From positions 16,283,501 through 16,347,500 of the forward strand of contig NC_068557.1 of NCBI RefSeq assembly GCF_022201045.2: a stretch of DNA of 64,000 nt. The letters are read 5' to 3'. The stretch is from Citrus sinensis (lineage: Eukaryota; Streptophyta; Magnoliopsida; Sapindales; Rutaceae). The notes beneath the pieces were generated by a model that was not told where the DNA came from, searched no databases, and saw only the letters and a program-made list of their open reading frames with translations. Of this stretch, positions 46,393-56,559 are shown in pieces. Position numbers and translations under genes: made by a program. How positions within the stretch are numbered: the stretch's first letter is position 1; each line of letters starts with the position of its first letter.

Positions 46393-46610
46393 AGTTGTTT
46401 GTCTTGTTGCTTTCAATAAAGTAGTTTGTCTTGTTGTCATAATGATGTTTCGCTTTATGTTTGCATAATTATTAAAGTTTGTTTTTACTTTAATACTTTT
46501 GTCCAAGTCATGCTTTAATTATTAAAGCACTTTTGTCTTTTGTAATAATTAAAGTTGTGCAATTATGTAAAAGATAGGGGTCCTGTCCTATCTTCTCAAG
46601 AATCCTCCCC

Positions 46611-46620
46611 TATATAAAGG
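46611..46620 (+). promoter_or_regulatory. TATA box, right viral arm
   Basis: TATATAAAGG preceded by CCTCCCC; likely core of the pregenomic RNA promoter. Confidence 0.75.
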
Positions 46621-46658
46621 ATTCTCCCCTTGCTTGTAAGATATAGAAGTTTGAAAGA

Positions 46659-46664
46659 AATAAA
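46659..46664 (+). terminator. Poly(A) signal AATAAA, right viral arm
   Basis: AATAAA 39 bp past the TATA box; in a complete viral genome it would be ignored on the first pass and used on the second. Confidence 0.6.
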
Positions 46665-47028
46665 CTCGTGTTTTTCTCTTACACCATGAATCCCTAAAAC
46701 TCTTCTCTCTCTCTGCAAATGAAGTCCTAAGAAAGAAAAAGAATAAAGAATTAAATTTGTTCATTTTGAAAACCTAAGGAAGTATGCTCTGCACTTGCCT
46801 TTTCTAAGGATCCTGTGCATCAGAAAACTTTTGATCATTTCTTATCTGGTTTGGTACCCTGTTTTAGACTAAAGGAAAGTCTGTTTTGGGTTGTATAACC
46901 TGAGAAAAATGTTTTAAAGGTTTTTGATTACAGAGGTATATCGGCTGGAAACCCGAGCTTGCGGACTACTGGTCCTAAGAACAGTCTTAACTGTTGTAGT
47001 TCTGGTATAACAACGCCACGTACTTCAC

Positions 47029-48268
47029 TTTTCAAACTAAACTACCAAACAAAATTTCATTTAAAAAAAATCACATAAAAAACATAATTCTTTTTCTCTA
47101 AAATAAGAGCCAAAAACAATTTTACTTTTACTTTTTCTTTCCTTTTATAATAATACCCTTGTAACAATATTATTGGAGATGTTAATGAAAATAAAAATGA
47201 TAATTTATTAAATTAGCCAAATTTTTATATTACTATCTTATTTTTAGGATTAATTTTGTAAAAACAAATTCTATAAAATAATTATTAGTAACATTGTTAC
47301 AAGGATATTAAACATTGCTTTAAGTTGGTTGATGTTGATTTGTTTATAATTAATTATTAACAAGATTGTTGTATAGATACAAAAAATACTAATTCTTTCA
47401 TACTACTAATTATTGGTTAATTTGTTAAAATTAATTTTTTTAAAAATAAATAAATTAATATCAAGAATATTGTTGCAAGATATTATTGACAAAGCTAAGA
47501 AAAATAAGAATAAAAATACAAGGTATTTAACTGTAAGATATTTTGAGATTTTTTTTAACATATAAAAACTAAACAAACACTTAAATCAAAATATATGAAC
47601 TAAATCAATATTTATTTTTTTTATAAAATTAAAAAAAAGGTACTCGGGGAGTGATTTAAGGTACTTATCTAAACAGTGGTATTTTAAGTTTTCATCAAAA
47701 GCGTGGGGATTCGCAAGTAGCTTGTCTTAACTTTTAAAGCACATCTCATCTCATTTGAGTGAAGACCATTGTGAGTTACTGAAAACCATCATTGTTATTG
47801 GCAGACTTTCATGGAAGCTGAAATTGGATGCATTTGCTATCAATTTCCTTTCTCCGCAAGTCCTACAATTATTTGTCTTCAAAATTCCTACCATGCTCAT
47901 ACTATATTATTATAGTAGTAATTATAAAAGATCAAATTGTGCTGGTCTCCTTTGCTGCAAATATAATTTATATTTATTTAATATATGTTGATGGTGTTTC
48001 GTATTTTCTCAGTGAATTTCCACTCTTTATACAACTAACAGGCGAACATAGTAAGATTCTTAAGTTATGATTTGACTCATTAAACAACAGGTTCTAACTG
48101 GTTTAGAAATGTCAAATCAAAGGCCAACAGATTGTTTTTGTTCAATAGATTGTACGTAAGAAATCGTTTAGACCTTCTCCCAAGAAAATTTTAAAAAAAC
48201 CCACTAAAAATATTAATAAATAAAAATGATAAAAAAGGTAAAAAGTAAAAAAACTAAAACTGAAGTCT
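47029..48268. other. Intergenic DNA between the viral locus and WIP gene 4
   Basis: AT-rich with no gene. From about 47940 it becomes similar to 51965 onward (for example CTGCAAATATA and TTTCCACTCTTTATA), which marks the left limit of the tandem segmental duplication. Confidence 0.55.
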
Positions 48269-48481
48269 TTAGCTTAATCTTGTTGTTTGCTTTAGTACTC
48301 CAGTGTAAGATTATATGGGGGCAGAGATTGATGAAATCTTAAACAAGCATCAACCACAGCAAAAAGGACAAATTTGTTCAAAAGATTTTTCGAATTAGTA
48401 AGTGATATATAGAGCAATATTTACAATATACAAATCAAAATGATCTCTTCGCACCAAACCAAGTTGGGGAATGGGGACCAG

Positions 48482-48769
48482 TCAATTAGGACCCCAGCAG
48501 CTCAAGTACATGACTGTCCTTAAAGACTCCTCTGATTGCTTGGCCTTGGGGTCTCTCATCAATTTGCTTGAAACCACTGCAGCAGAAGATAAAGAAGAAG
48601 AAGAGGAAAGCTTCTTTGATGATTCAGAAACTGATGATCTTATACTGTTCTTGGCATGTTGGTGTAATGATCTGAGCGTGTAGTTCCATCTACAGAACCC
48701 TTGATCTTTCATGGCCTCAACTGCTGCAACACTTGCTGCTACCATCCATGCTCTGCTTGTTGAACTCAT
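48482..48769 (-). CDS. Wound-induced protein (WIP/DUF3774 family), gene 4
   Basis: 95 residues, ATG at 48769. The N-terminus ([20 protein letters not shown]), [17 protein letters not shown], the serine-rich centre ([20 protein letters not shown]), KLMRDPKAK and the C-terminal [18 protein letters not shown] are all present, so it is complete. It differs from gene 5 at only a handful of residues. A sense-strand TATATAAATATG box lies at about 48884-48895, roughly 115 bp upstream. The conserved block is at 49067-49142. The nearest neighbour on its 3' side is the viral locus 1.45 kb away, whose outward promoter would transcribe it in antisense if active. Confidence 0.9.
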   Translation of the reverse strand: MSSTSRAWMVAASVAAVEAMKDQGFCRWNYTLRSLHQHAKNSIRSSVSESSKKLSSSSSLSSAAVVSSKLMRDPKAKQSEESLRTVMYLSCWGPN

Positions 48770-49947
48770 TCTTAATTTTCTATATATTCTTCAGATGCCC
48801 TTCTCTCTTTTGCTCTTTGTGAACTCTTTTAAAAGATCTGCTTTTGCTTTGATGGAGTAAACGATACGCGGGGGTTTCATATTTATATACACTTGGTTAG
48901 TGGTTTAGTTGATTGAGCACACAGATGGAAAAAGATGAAATAAACAAAACCAGTGGGCTCTGTCTGGCTAGCGGCAATTATTTGGTAGAGCACAATTACT
49001 TTTATGTCCTTACAAAAGCACGAACTAAATGGGGACGAAATGGGGATTTAGGCACTTCGAGACAGAACAATTCTGGTAGCTGAGCTAGCGGTTTCACTTA
49101 CTAAAATTCAAATTAGCCCGGAGTTTTGGAGTGAAAACCACCTGGGATTTTTGGAAGCCTGGGGAACGTAACTGTCGCTCTGCAGTGAAGTAAACAACTA
49201 GATAAAATTGCTTTAATTGTAGATTAGTTGATAAATCTCAAATTTAATATATTATTTTTTATAATTAAAAGTTCATTTAAAAATTGTTATGTTAATTTTT
49301 TATCTTTATAACTTTATTTAATTTGTGTAGGGAAATTTCTTGATATTAATTATGGGAAAGTTTATAATAATTATAGGAGTTTTTCTCTTTATGTTAATTT
49401 TTGTAAACTTCTCTATACTAATTTAATTATAAAAATTAAATAAAATTATAATTACAAGAAGTTAATTTTTTATAATTATAATTTCATTTAAAAATTATCA
49501 TCTTATATTTTGAGATTTTTTTTGAATTTAGGCTATTTTTATAATTATAATTTTTTTTTATTTTTTAAAATTTAATAGAATAAAATAGTTTTTAATTCAT
49601 TTAGTAATAAAATGATAATTTTTAATATCAAAATGATTGAAGGATATAAGTTTAGAAGTAAAGATAGTGTAAAAAATATGTCAAAATTTTATAATAGTTA
49701 AATGTATATATGACAAAATAAAAGTGATATAGAGATAATTTTACTTATTATAAAATTAATTTTTGAATTTGTTTCTCCGTGATTCATTCAACATGTTGTG
49801 TATGACCTTGTAAATTGGCGAAACTTCCATGCACTGTTATCAATGATAAAATTATTCAGTAGATTATTTTATATCATAATTGCCATCATATTAAAAATAA
49901 TAATAATACATGGAACGATCATCAGGTGATTATACATTTGTAGTAAT
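48770..49947 (-). promoter_or_regulatory. Upstream region of WIP gene 4
   Basis: Contains the TATA box near 48884-48895 and the block 49067-49142 shared with genes 2 and 5 (AGCCCGGAG...GGAGTGAAAACCACC). Beyond 49200 the DNA is very AT-rich with no gene. Confidence 0.55.
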
Positions 49948-50190
49948 TTACAGTTCAGTCAAATTAGAAGGTGACCCATCAACTGGCTTCACTATGGTAC
50001 TCACATTTGCAATGATTTGTGTGGCGTACTCTTGAGTAGATGCATTATTGCCCGACTTGATTGTGCTACAGAAGCCCATAGCATCAAACTGAATATCTGC
50101 ATTAAGGATACATGACAAATAATTTTCCCCAAAAATATCAAAGGCTTCAAACTTTAACTTCATTAAATTTAAAATCTTTAAGGGCTTCAA
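49948..50190 (-). pseudogene. LTR-retrotransposon gag relic, unit A
   Basis: An 80-codon minus-strand frame reading NLMKLKFEAFDIFGENYLSC, then NADIQFDAMGF, then TIKSGNNAS. This is the N-terminal signature of a very common plant LTR-retrotransposon gag (NLSKLEF.ALDISGKNYLSW...DA.IHLDAMGL..TIK.GN.AS). Only about 60 residues are recognisable and there are no LTRs or pol nearby, so it is an old fragment. It was copied along with WIP gene 4 in the segmental duplication. Confidence 0.7.
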
Positions 50191-51035
50191 AATCTCTCAA
50201 ATTTCTGGTTTCAGATGTTTAGGCTTTAATTTTGATACTGTAAGGCTTCAATCTGGATTTGTATGCTTCAATCTTGATTTATGGTTCAATCTTAATTTTA
50301 TATGCTTTAGTTACGCTTCAATTCTACGCATTGATATTTACTTGTAGCATTAGTAGTATAAAATAAACAACTATTCTTATCGTCTGAATATCCTAAATTA
50401 AAGGCAACTGTTACACATTACACATCACACGTCACACATCACACATCCCAAATGCCTTAATAAAACTATCTCATCCTACTCTTATTACTAAATATTCTAA
50501 ATACATGAGAAAAAAAATAAATCCAACACTAATTAACCAAAATGAATTTTGGTTAATTAGTGCTGGATTTGTATGACGTCATTGCATGTGATCATTATTA
50601 TTCCGCTACATAAATTTTTCTTCTTCCATCGAGGTACCCATAAACTCACCTTTTGTAACTAAAGCTTTGTCTTGAAATTCAGCAATATGATCCCCTTGAA
50701 CTCTCTCTTTCCAATTTAAAAAATTCAATACACACACACTAAGAATCTAAACTTAGTATTGTCAATAAATAATAAATAATAAATCAAAAAAATAAACTTA
50801 TTAGAACTTAGCAAATCTGTCAACATTTCACAGCAAGTAAGAACACACAAATAAACATTATCACCATTCTACTTGGAAAGCATAGGAAAGATTTACTATA
50901 AGAAAGCCTTCTACATAAATGATATATGATAAATAAATCAAATGGGACTGCTGAAATAACTGATCAAATCGTGAAATATATCTTGGTCGGTATAAAAAGA
51001 AAATTAGCTTTTTGATGTCCTACATTACAAGCTGT
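50191..51035. other. Flank within duplication unit A
   Basis: AT-rich DNA with no gene. A repeated ACACATCACAC motif occurs at about 50410-50450. A short inverted repeat lies at about 50526-50567, where CCAACACTAATTAACCAAAA is answered by TTTTGGTTAATTAGTGCTGG. Confidence 0.5.
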
Positions 51036-51964
51036 TTGGGGTGTAAAGTGTTATGACCAAGCATCTACGAAGCAAAGTCCGTTTGCTCATATTCAAGGAG
51101 CCGTCTACTGTTTGCTATGGTATAGCTATACATGGACCGTATGCAAATTTTTTAAGAGTCGTCTGGTACAACTATAAATATAATAACAAACACAAAGAAT
51201 TAACATGGTTCAACTTTTAATTTACGTCCACAGGCAGAATAAATAAATTTTTTATTAAAATCACAATTATAATTCAATTATGCCTCTCTTCGCTACTTTT
51301 TCAGTGCCTCCCCCTCATACTAAGAGAGACATTTATTTTTATAGTCCTCTGCAAATAAAATCCCTTTCTCGCTCAAATTCACCTTAACTCTCCTTTATTT
51401 TTTTAGGTTTTTTAGGATTTAAATTATAAGATATTCCTTATCTTTTCATTGATCCTACCTGTGTCGAACTTTAACTAACTTGCTTCTGGACCAAATAATA
51501 TTCTTCATTATTGACTTTTATTTGACCGGGTTTATTCAACTATAGCCCCTTTTATTTAAACTTAACCTTTTCTATGTGGTCCATGATTTAAATTTAGGTC
51601 AAGAACCTCCCATGCGTTAGGGTCTATGACTTATTTTACTATCCCCTATTATTAGAAACCATCATTTTGCTCCCTGTTCTTAGGGAGGAACATGGTTCCT
51701 ACTCCCTAATAAACATAAGGGCATGGTTTCTACTCCTTAAAGAGCATGACTCTTGCTCTTCATTTTTACTCCTCATTCTTGGAAGCATACTCTCTCAATA
51801 TGTTCTCTATTATGATTTTCTGTATTTTCTACGACACCTACCATAAAGAGCATGACTCTTTCTCTTCATTCTTGCTCCTAATTCTTGGGAGCATACTCTC
51901 TCAATATGCTCTCTATTATGATTTTTTATATTTTCTAAGACACCTACCATGGTCATGCATTATT
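51036..51964. other. Unique segment between the duplication units, LTR-like in parts
   Basis: Not shared with the duplicated units. Around 51170-51235 an ACTATAAATATAATAAC stretch is followed by AACATGGTTCAAC...TTACGTCCACAGGCAG, a phrase common in plant LTRs. No complete LTR boundaries were found. Bases 51739-51950 are a two-copy tandem duplication with a period of 106 bp (AGAGCATGACTCTT at 51741 and 51847). Confidence 0.45.
51739..51950. repeat. 106-bp tandem duplication
   Basis: The first copy begins AAAGAGCATGACTCTTGC at 51739 and the second AAAGAGCATGACTCTTTC at 51845; both run through CATACTCTCTCAATATG and end in GACACCTACCAT. A few substitutions separate them. Confidence 0.85.
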
Positions 51965-52518
51965 ATTTCCTGGTTTGCTCTGCTGCAAATATAGTTTAAT
52001 TTATAATATCTTGATGGTTCTTCGTATTTTCTCTGTGCATTTCCACTCTTTATAGGACTAACAGATGAACATAGAAAGGTTCTTAAGCTTTGATTTGACT
52101 CGTTAAACAACTGGGTCTAGCTGATTTAGAAATGTAATCAATAGCCAATAGACTGTTTGTGTTCAATAGATCGTAAGTAAGAAATCCTTCAGACCTTCTC
52201 CCAAAAGGGAGAAAAAAAAAACCCATAAAAGTATTAATAAATAAAAATGATATAAAAAATTAAAAGGTAAAATAATTATAATTGAAGTCTTTAGCTTAAT
52301 CTTGTTGTTTGCTTTAGTACCCCAGTGTAAGATTATACGGGGGCAGAGATTGATGAAATCTTAAACAAGCATCAATCACAGCAAAAAGGACAAAAAATTT
52401 TCAAAAGATTTTTCGAATTAGTATGTGATTTATAGAGCAATATTTGCTCTTCTAATGTTACAATATACAAATGAAACTGATCTCTTAGCACCAAACCACG
52501 TTGGGGAATGGGGACCAG

Positions 52519-52806
52519 TCAATTAGGACCCCAGCAGCTCAAGTACACGACTGTCCTTAAAGACTCCTCTGATTGCTTGGCCTTGGGGTCTCTCATCAAT
52601 TTGCTTGAAACCACTGCAGCAGAAGATGAAGAAGAAGAAGAGGAAAGCTTCTTTGATGATTGAGAAACTGATGATCTTATACTGTTCTTGGCTTGTTGGT
52701 GTAATGATCTGAGTGTGTAGTTCCATCTACAGAACCCTTGATCTTTCATGGCCTCAACTGCTGCAACACTTGCTGCTACCATCCATGCTCTGCTTGTTGA
52801 ACTCAT
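52519..52806 (-). CDS. Wound-induced protein (WIP/DUF3774 family), gene 5
   Basis: 95 residues, ATG at 52806, stop just before 52519. The sequence is nearly that of gene 4: HQQAKNS instead of HQHAKNS, SVSQSS instead of SVSESS, and [12 protein letters not shown] where all other copies have RTVMYL. All family motifs are present. A sense-strand TATATAAATAAG box lies at about 52915-52926, and the conserved block at 53100-53174. It appears functional and is the youngest paralogue pair with gene 4. Confidence 0.9.
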   Translation of the reverse strand: MSSTSRAWMVAASVAAVEAMKDQGFCRWNYTLRSLHQQAKNSIRSSVSQSSKKLSSSSSSSSAAVVSSKLMRDPKAKQSEESLRTVVYLSCWGPN

Positions 52807-53961
52807 TCTTAATTTTCTATATATTCTTCAGATGCCCTTCTCTCTTTTGCTCTTTGTAAGCTCTTGTTAAAGATCTGCTTTTGCTTTGATGGAGTAACCG
52901 ATATGCCGGGGTTTCTTATTTATATAGACTTGGTTAATGGTTTGGTTGATTGAGCACACAGATGGAAAAAGATAAAATAAACAAAACCACTGGCTGGGGC
53001 TAACGGCAATTATTAGGTAGAAGAATACAATTACTTTTATGTCCTTACAAAAGCGCAATTAAGTGGGGACGAAATGGGGATTTAGGCACTTCGGGACAGA
53101 GCAATTCTGGTAGCTGAGCTAGCGGTTTCTCTTACTAAAATTCAAATTAGCCCGGAGTTTTGGAGTGAAAACCACCTGGAATTTTTGGAAGCCTGGGGAA
53201 CGCAACTGTCGCTCTGCAGTGAAGTAAACAACTAGATAAAATTGCTTTAATTGTAGATTAGTTGATAAATCTCAAGTTTAATATATTATTTCATTTAAAA
53301 ATTATTATGTTAATTTTTTTATCTTTATAATTTTATTTAATTTTTGTAAAAAGGTTTCTTGATATTAATTATGTGAAAGTTTACAATAATTATCGGGAGT
53401 TTTTCTCTTTATGTTAACTTTTGTAAACTTCTTTACACTTAACTTAATTATAAAAATTAAATAAAATTCTGATTATAAAAAATTATAATTACAAGAAGTT
53501 AATTTTTATAATTATAATTTCATTTAAGAATTATCATCTTATATTTTGAATTTTTTTAATTTAAAGTATTTTTATAATTATAATTTTTTATTTTTTAAAA
53601 CTTTATAGAATAAAATAATTTTTTAAATCATTAATAAAATAATTATTTTTAATATTAAAGTGGTTGATTGATACAACTTTAAGAACAAATGTAGTGTAAA
53701 GAACATGTTAATTTTTTGTAATAGTTAAATATACGTACGGTAAAATAAAAGTGGCAGAGATATTTTTGCTTATTATAAAATTAATTTATTAATTTGTTTC
53801 TCCATATGACGTTATAAACTAGCGAAACTTCCAAACACTTTTTAGTTTTTATCAATGACAAAATTATTCAGTAGATTATTTTATATCACAATTGCCATCA
53901 TATTAAAAAAATAATAATAATACATGGAACGATCATCGGGTCATGTTACATTTATAGTAAT
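52807..53961 (-). promoter_or_regulatory. Upstream region of WIP gene 5
   Basis: TATA box near 52915-52926, conserved block 53100-53174, then AT-rich DNA paralleling unit A. No gene. Confidence 0.55.
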
Positions 53962-54181
53962 TTACAATTCATTTAAATTAGAAGGTGACCCATCAACTGG
54001 CTCCACTATGTTGCTCACATTTGCATTGATTTGTGTGGTGTACTCTTTGAGTATTGCCAGACTTGATTGTGCTGCTGAAGCCCATAGCATCAAACTGAAT
54101 ATCTGCATTAACGATACATGACAAATAGTTTTCCCCGAAATTATCAAGTGCTTCAAATTTTAACTTCGTTAAATTTAACAT
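53962..54181 (-). pseudogene. LTR-retrotransposon gag relic, unit B, frameshifted
   Basis: The same gag fragment as in unit A (LTKLKFEALDNFGENYLSC, NADIQFDAMGF, TIKSGN). A deletion around 54050, against the GAGTAGATGCATTATTGCC of unit A (about 50034-50052), shifts the frame after TIKSGN. The remaining C-terminal residues (NANVSNIV, PVDGSPSNL) are recoverable only in another frame. Confidence 0.68.
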
Positions 54182-56559
54182 CTTTAAGGGTTTCGAAATC
54201 TCTCAAATTTCTGGTTTCAGATGTTTAGGCTTTAATTTTGATACTGTAAGGCTTTAATCTGGATTAGTATTCTTCAATCTTAATTTATGGTTTAATTTTA
54301 ATTTTATATGCTTAAGTTACGCTTCAGTTCTACGCTTTGGTCTTTGCTTGCAGCATTAGTAGTATAAAACAAACAACTAGTCTTATCGTCTGAAGTGAGA
54401 GATCTAAATTAAAGGCAACTCTTACACATTACACATCCCCAATGCCTTAATAAAACTATCTCATCCTACTCTTATTTCTAAATATCCTAAATACATAAGA
54501 AAAAAAAAAAAAATCCAGTACTGATGAATTAAATAAGTATTGATAGACAAGTACAAAGTGCACCAATACCAGCATCTTATAGATGCCATCCAGAATTCCT
54601 ATTCAATCTTTCTATTGCAACCAAAATTCATTTATTGACGTCATTGTGTGTGATCATTATTATTCCGCTAAATAAAATTTTCTTCTTCCATCGAGGTACC
54701 CATAAACTCGCTTTTTGTAACCAAAGCTTTCTCTAGAAATTCAGCAATATGATCCCCCTTAAACTGTCTCTTTCCAATTTAAAAAATTCAATAACTTAGT
54801 ATTATCAATAAATAATAAATAATAAATCAGAAAATAAACTTATTAGAACTTAGCAAATCCCTCAACATTTTACAGCAAGCAAGAACACGCAAATAAACAG
54901 TATCACCAGAACACGCAAATAAACAGTATCACCATTCTACTTCCAAAGCATAGGAAAGATTTATCATAAGAAAGCTTTCTACATAATGGGACTGCTCAAG
55001 TAACTTATCAAATGGTAAATATATCTTGGTGGGTATAAAAAGGCAATTAGCTTTTAGATGTCCTACATTACAAGCAATATATTTAATTTAAATCTATAAA
55101 TTCTAAATTCTCAAAGCAATTGTTAAACTATGCAAAATGTAATTCTTCCCCATAAAAGACTTAAAAACCGTAGGATAGTTACTTAAGAAAATATTTAACG
55201 GTCAAGGAAAAGAAAATGTCATCAAGCATTTACATTTCAAATCTATAACACAGCTTCAAAGTTTCTCCATCAATGACCATGCGATGACCTGTCATAGTCT
55301 AATTTACAAGAGCTCATATGTTGGCAGAGTATGTCATTACAATATATTTTAATACAACAGCCCACCTTAAAAAGAAAAAAAAATTCCAACAGGGCCTCAT
55401 TTTTTTTTCATTTTAATCTAATTAAATGAATTATTATTACACATTAGTCGAATATAAAAAAGATATTGAATAAAGAAAGATAGAAAGAATCATAACATTA
55501 TTTAGAGGCCAAAACTTACTTTAAACTTCCAACAACAAAGAACTGCAAGGAAAAAAGAAAAAAAAAATTGGATAGTGAACAGAAAAGTGTATCAAATGTG
55601 CCCGAAATAAAAGAGAAATTTTAATAAAACAAAAAAAAAATCTTGAGAAAACGATTTTTTTTTCCCTTTGCATTAATATTTCTGACCAAGGCCAGTGTAT
55701 CAAGTATGCACAAAATTAAAACTTCTTACAAAGTGGGAGGACTGCAAGAAGTCAACTACAGCATCTAAATAAAAAATTAGAATAGCCAAGTAAAAAGCCA
55801 TGCATTACCATCCTCTGATTTGTAGGTACCAGTTCTTGCTACAAATCGTATCCAAAAACTCTCATTGAAAGCAAATATGTTTTCAACAAGAAGCTGCTGA
55901 AGCTGTTCAAAAAAAAAAAAAAAGAAAAAAAGAAAAAAAGAAAAAAGAAAATAAGGAAAGCCAGTTTATGCAGAAACCTCAACAATAGATGATATTTTCT
56001 TTCAAGTGATAGCATCCACACTTACACATTTTCAGAAGGATGAATCAAGGACCCTAATGAGAATATGATGGAATCACACATAACAGTCATAAAATATTCC
56101 AAATCCCATAAATAGATACACCAAACGGATACTTATATTTTTAAAGCCCACAGAAATAGTAAATTAAAAAGTCCATGTAAACCAACACCTAGAAAAGAAG
56201 AAAAATGAAGAAAAATACCTCATTCATTTACTAAAAAAATACAATGAATTAACTTGAAAAGAAATTAATTACCCACATTTCTTTACATACTTCCGTTAAC
56301 AAAAGATTCAAAGCAATACCCCTAAGAAAACCTATACCTAAAAGAAAGATACGAGATTTTATCTTTTTATTTTCTTAAGTTTTTTTCGGCTATCAAACGA
56401 AAGCTAGGGTTTTTTATTTTTATTTTTATTTAAACAACTAAATTACTTGGAGATAAAAGGATAACAATGAATTGAAGTTGTTGCTTTTATCGCATAAAGA
56501 GTTTGCGTTTCCTAAGACAACGTTATAGGAACTCAGTTAATCAAATATAATAAAATTAA
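54182..56559. other. Flank of duplication unit B and further intergenic DNA
   Basis: Up to about 55075 it parallels unit A. A local duplication, AGAACACGCAAATAAACAGTATCACC, occurs twice at about 54880 and 54907. After 55075 the DNA is unique and AT-rich, with an A/G-rich tract at about 55909-55950. No gene is visible; frames at 55521-56021 are Phe-rich low complexity. Confidence 0.45.

Larger units (their letters stand above)
32395..47028. mobile_element. Endogenous pararetrovirus (Caulimoviridae, petuvirus-like): head-to-head inverted repeat
   Basis: Two partial viral copies face opposite ways. The left arm is on the minus strand (32395-38426), the single-copy spacer is 38427-38997, and the right arm is on the plus strand (38998-47028). 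Outer parts pair base for base (left plus right coordinate = 79423 over at least 3.4 kb). In the inner part of the right arm the sum becomes 77433, then 77424 after a 9-bp indel. Identified parts are a 30K-type movement-protein C-terminal region, coiled coil, coat region, CCHC knuckle, retropepsin, RT (YIDD), RNase H, a C-terminal region and the intergenic promoter. There is no integrase and no target duplication, as expected for caulimovirids, which enter by end-joining or recombination. Both arms lack the viral 5' leader and the N-terminal movement-protein region, so the locus does not hold a full genome. It lies between WIP genes 3 and 4. Confidence 0.95.
46393..47028 (+). promoter_or_regulatory. 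Viral intergenic region, right arm (promoter and poly(A) signal)
   Basis: Starts right after the viral stop codon. It contains a TATA box (46611-46620), an AATAAA (46659-46664), a CT-rich tract with TCTCTCTCTCTG near 46704-46715, and it ends at CGTACTTCAC (47028). The viral DNA stops at exactly the mirror position of the left arm. A TGGTATAACAAC near 47003-47014 begins like a methionine-tRNA primer site but departs from it after six bases. The promoter points outward to host DNA, toward WIP gene 4, which lies on the opposite strand. Confidence 0.8.
47940..51035. repeat. Tandem segmental duplication, unit A (contains WIP gene 4)
   Basis: About 3.1 kb matching unit B (about 51965-55075) in order and strand. 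It includes the 3' flank, WIP gene 4, its promoter, the upstream conserved block, a gag relic (49990-50165) and further flank ending with a TGATGTCCTACATTACAAGC motif (near 51010, and near 55050 in unit B). The units differ by many small indels and substitutions, so the duplication is not very recent. Limits are approximate. Confidence 0.85.
51965..55075. repeat. Tandem segmental duplication, unit B (contains WIP gene 5)
   Basis: Counterpart of unit A (47940-51035); see that entry. The ATGs of WIP genes 4 and 5 are 4037 bp apart. Confidence 0.85.

Noticed and set aside
47003..47014. TGGTATAACAAC as the viral methionine-tRNA primer site
   Set aside because: Only the first six bases agree with TGGTATCAGAGC; too weak to annotate, though a diverged site cannot be excluded.
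32395..47028. Endogenous virus as a simple intact provirus able to give a whole viral genome
   Set aside because: Both arms lack the leader and N-terminal movement-protein region, the left frame has two stops and the right arm is broken by a flipped patch and duplication.
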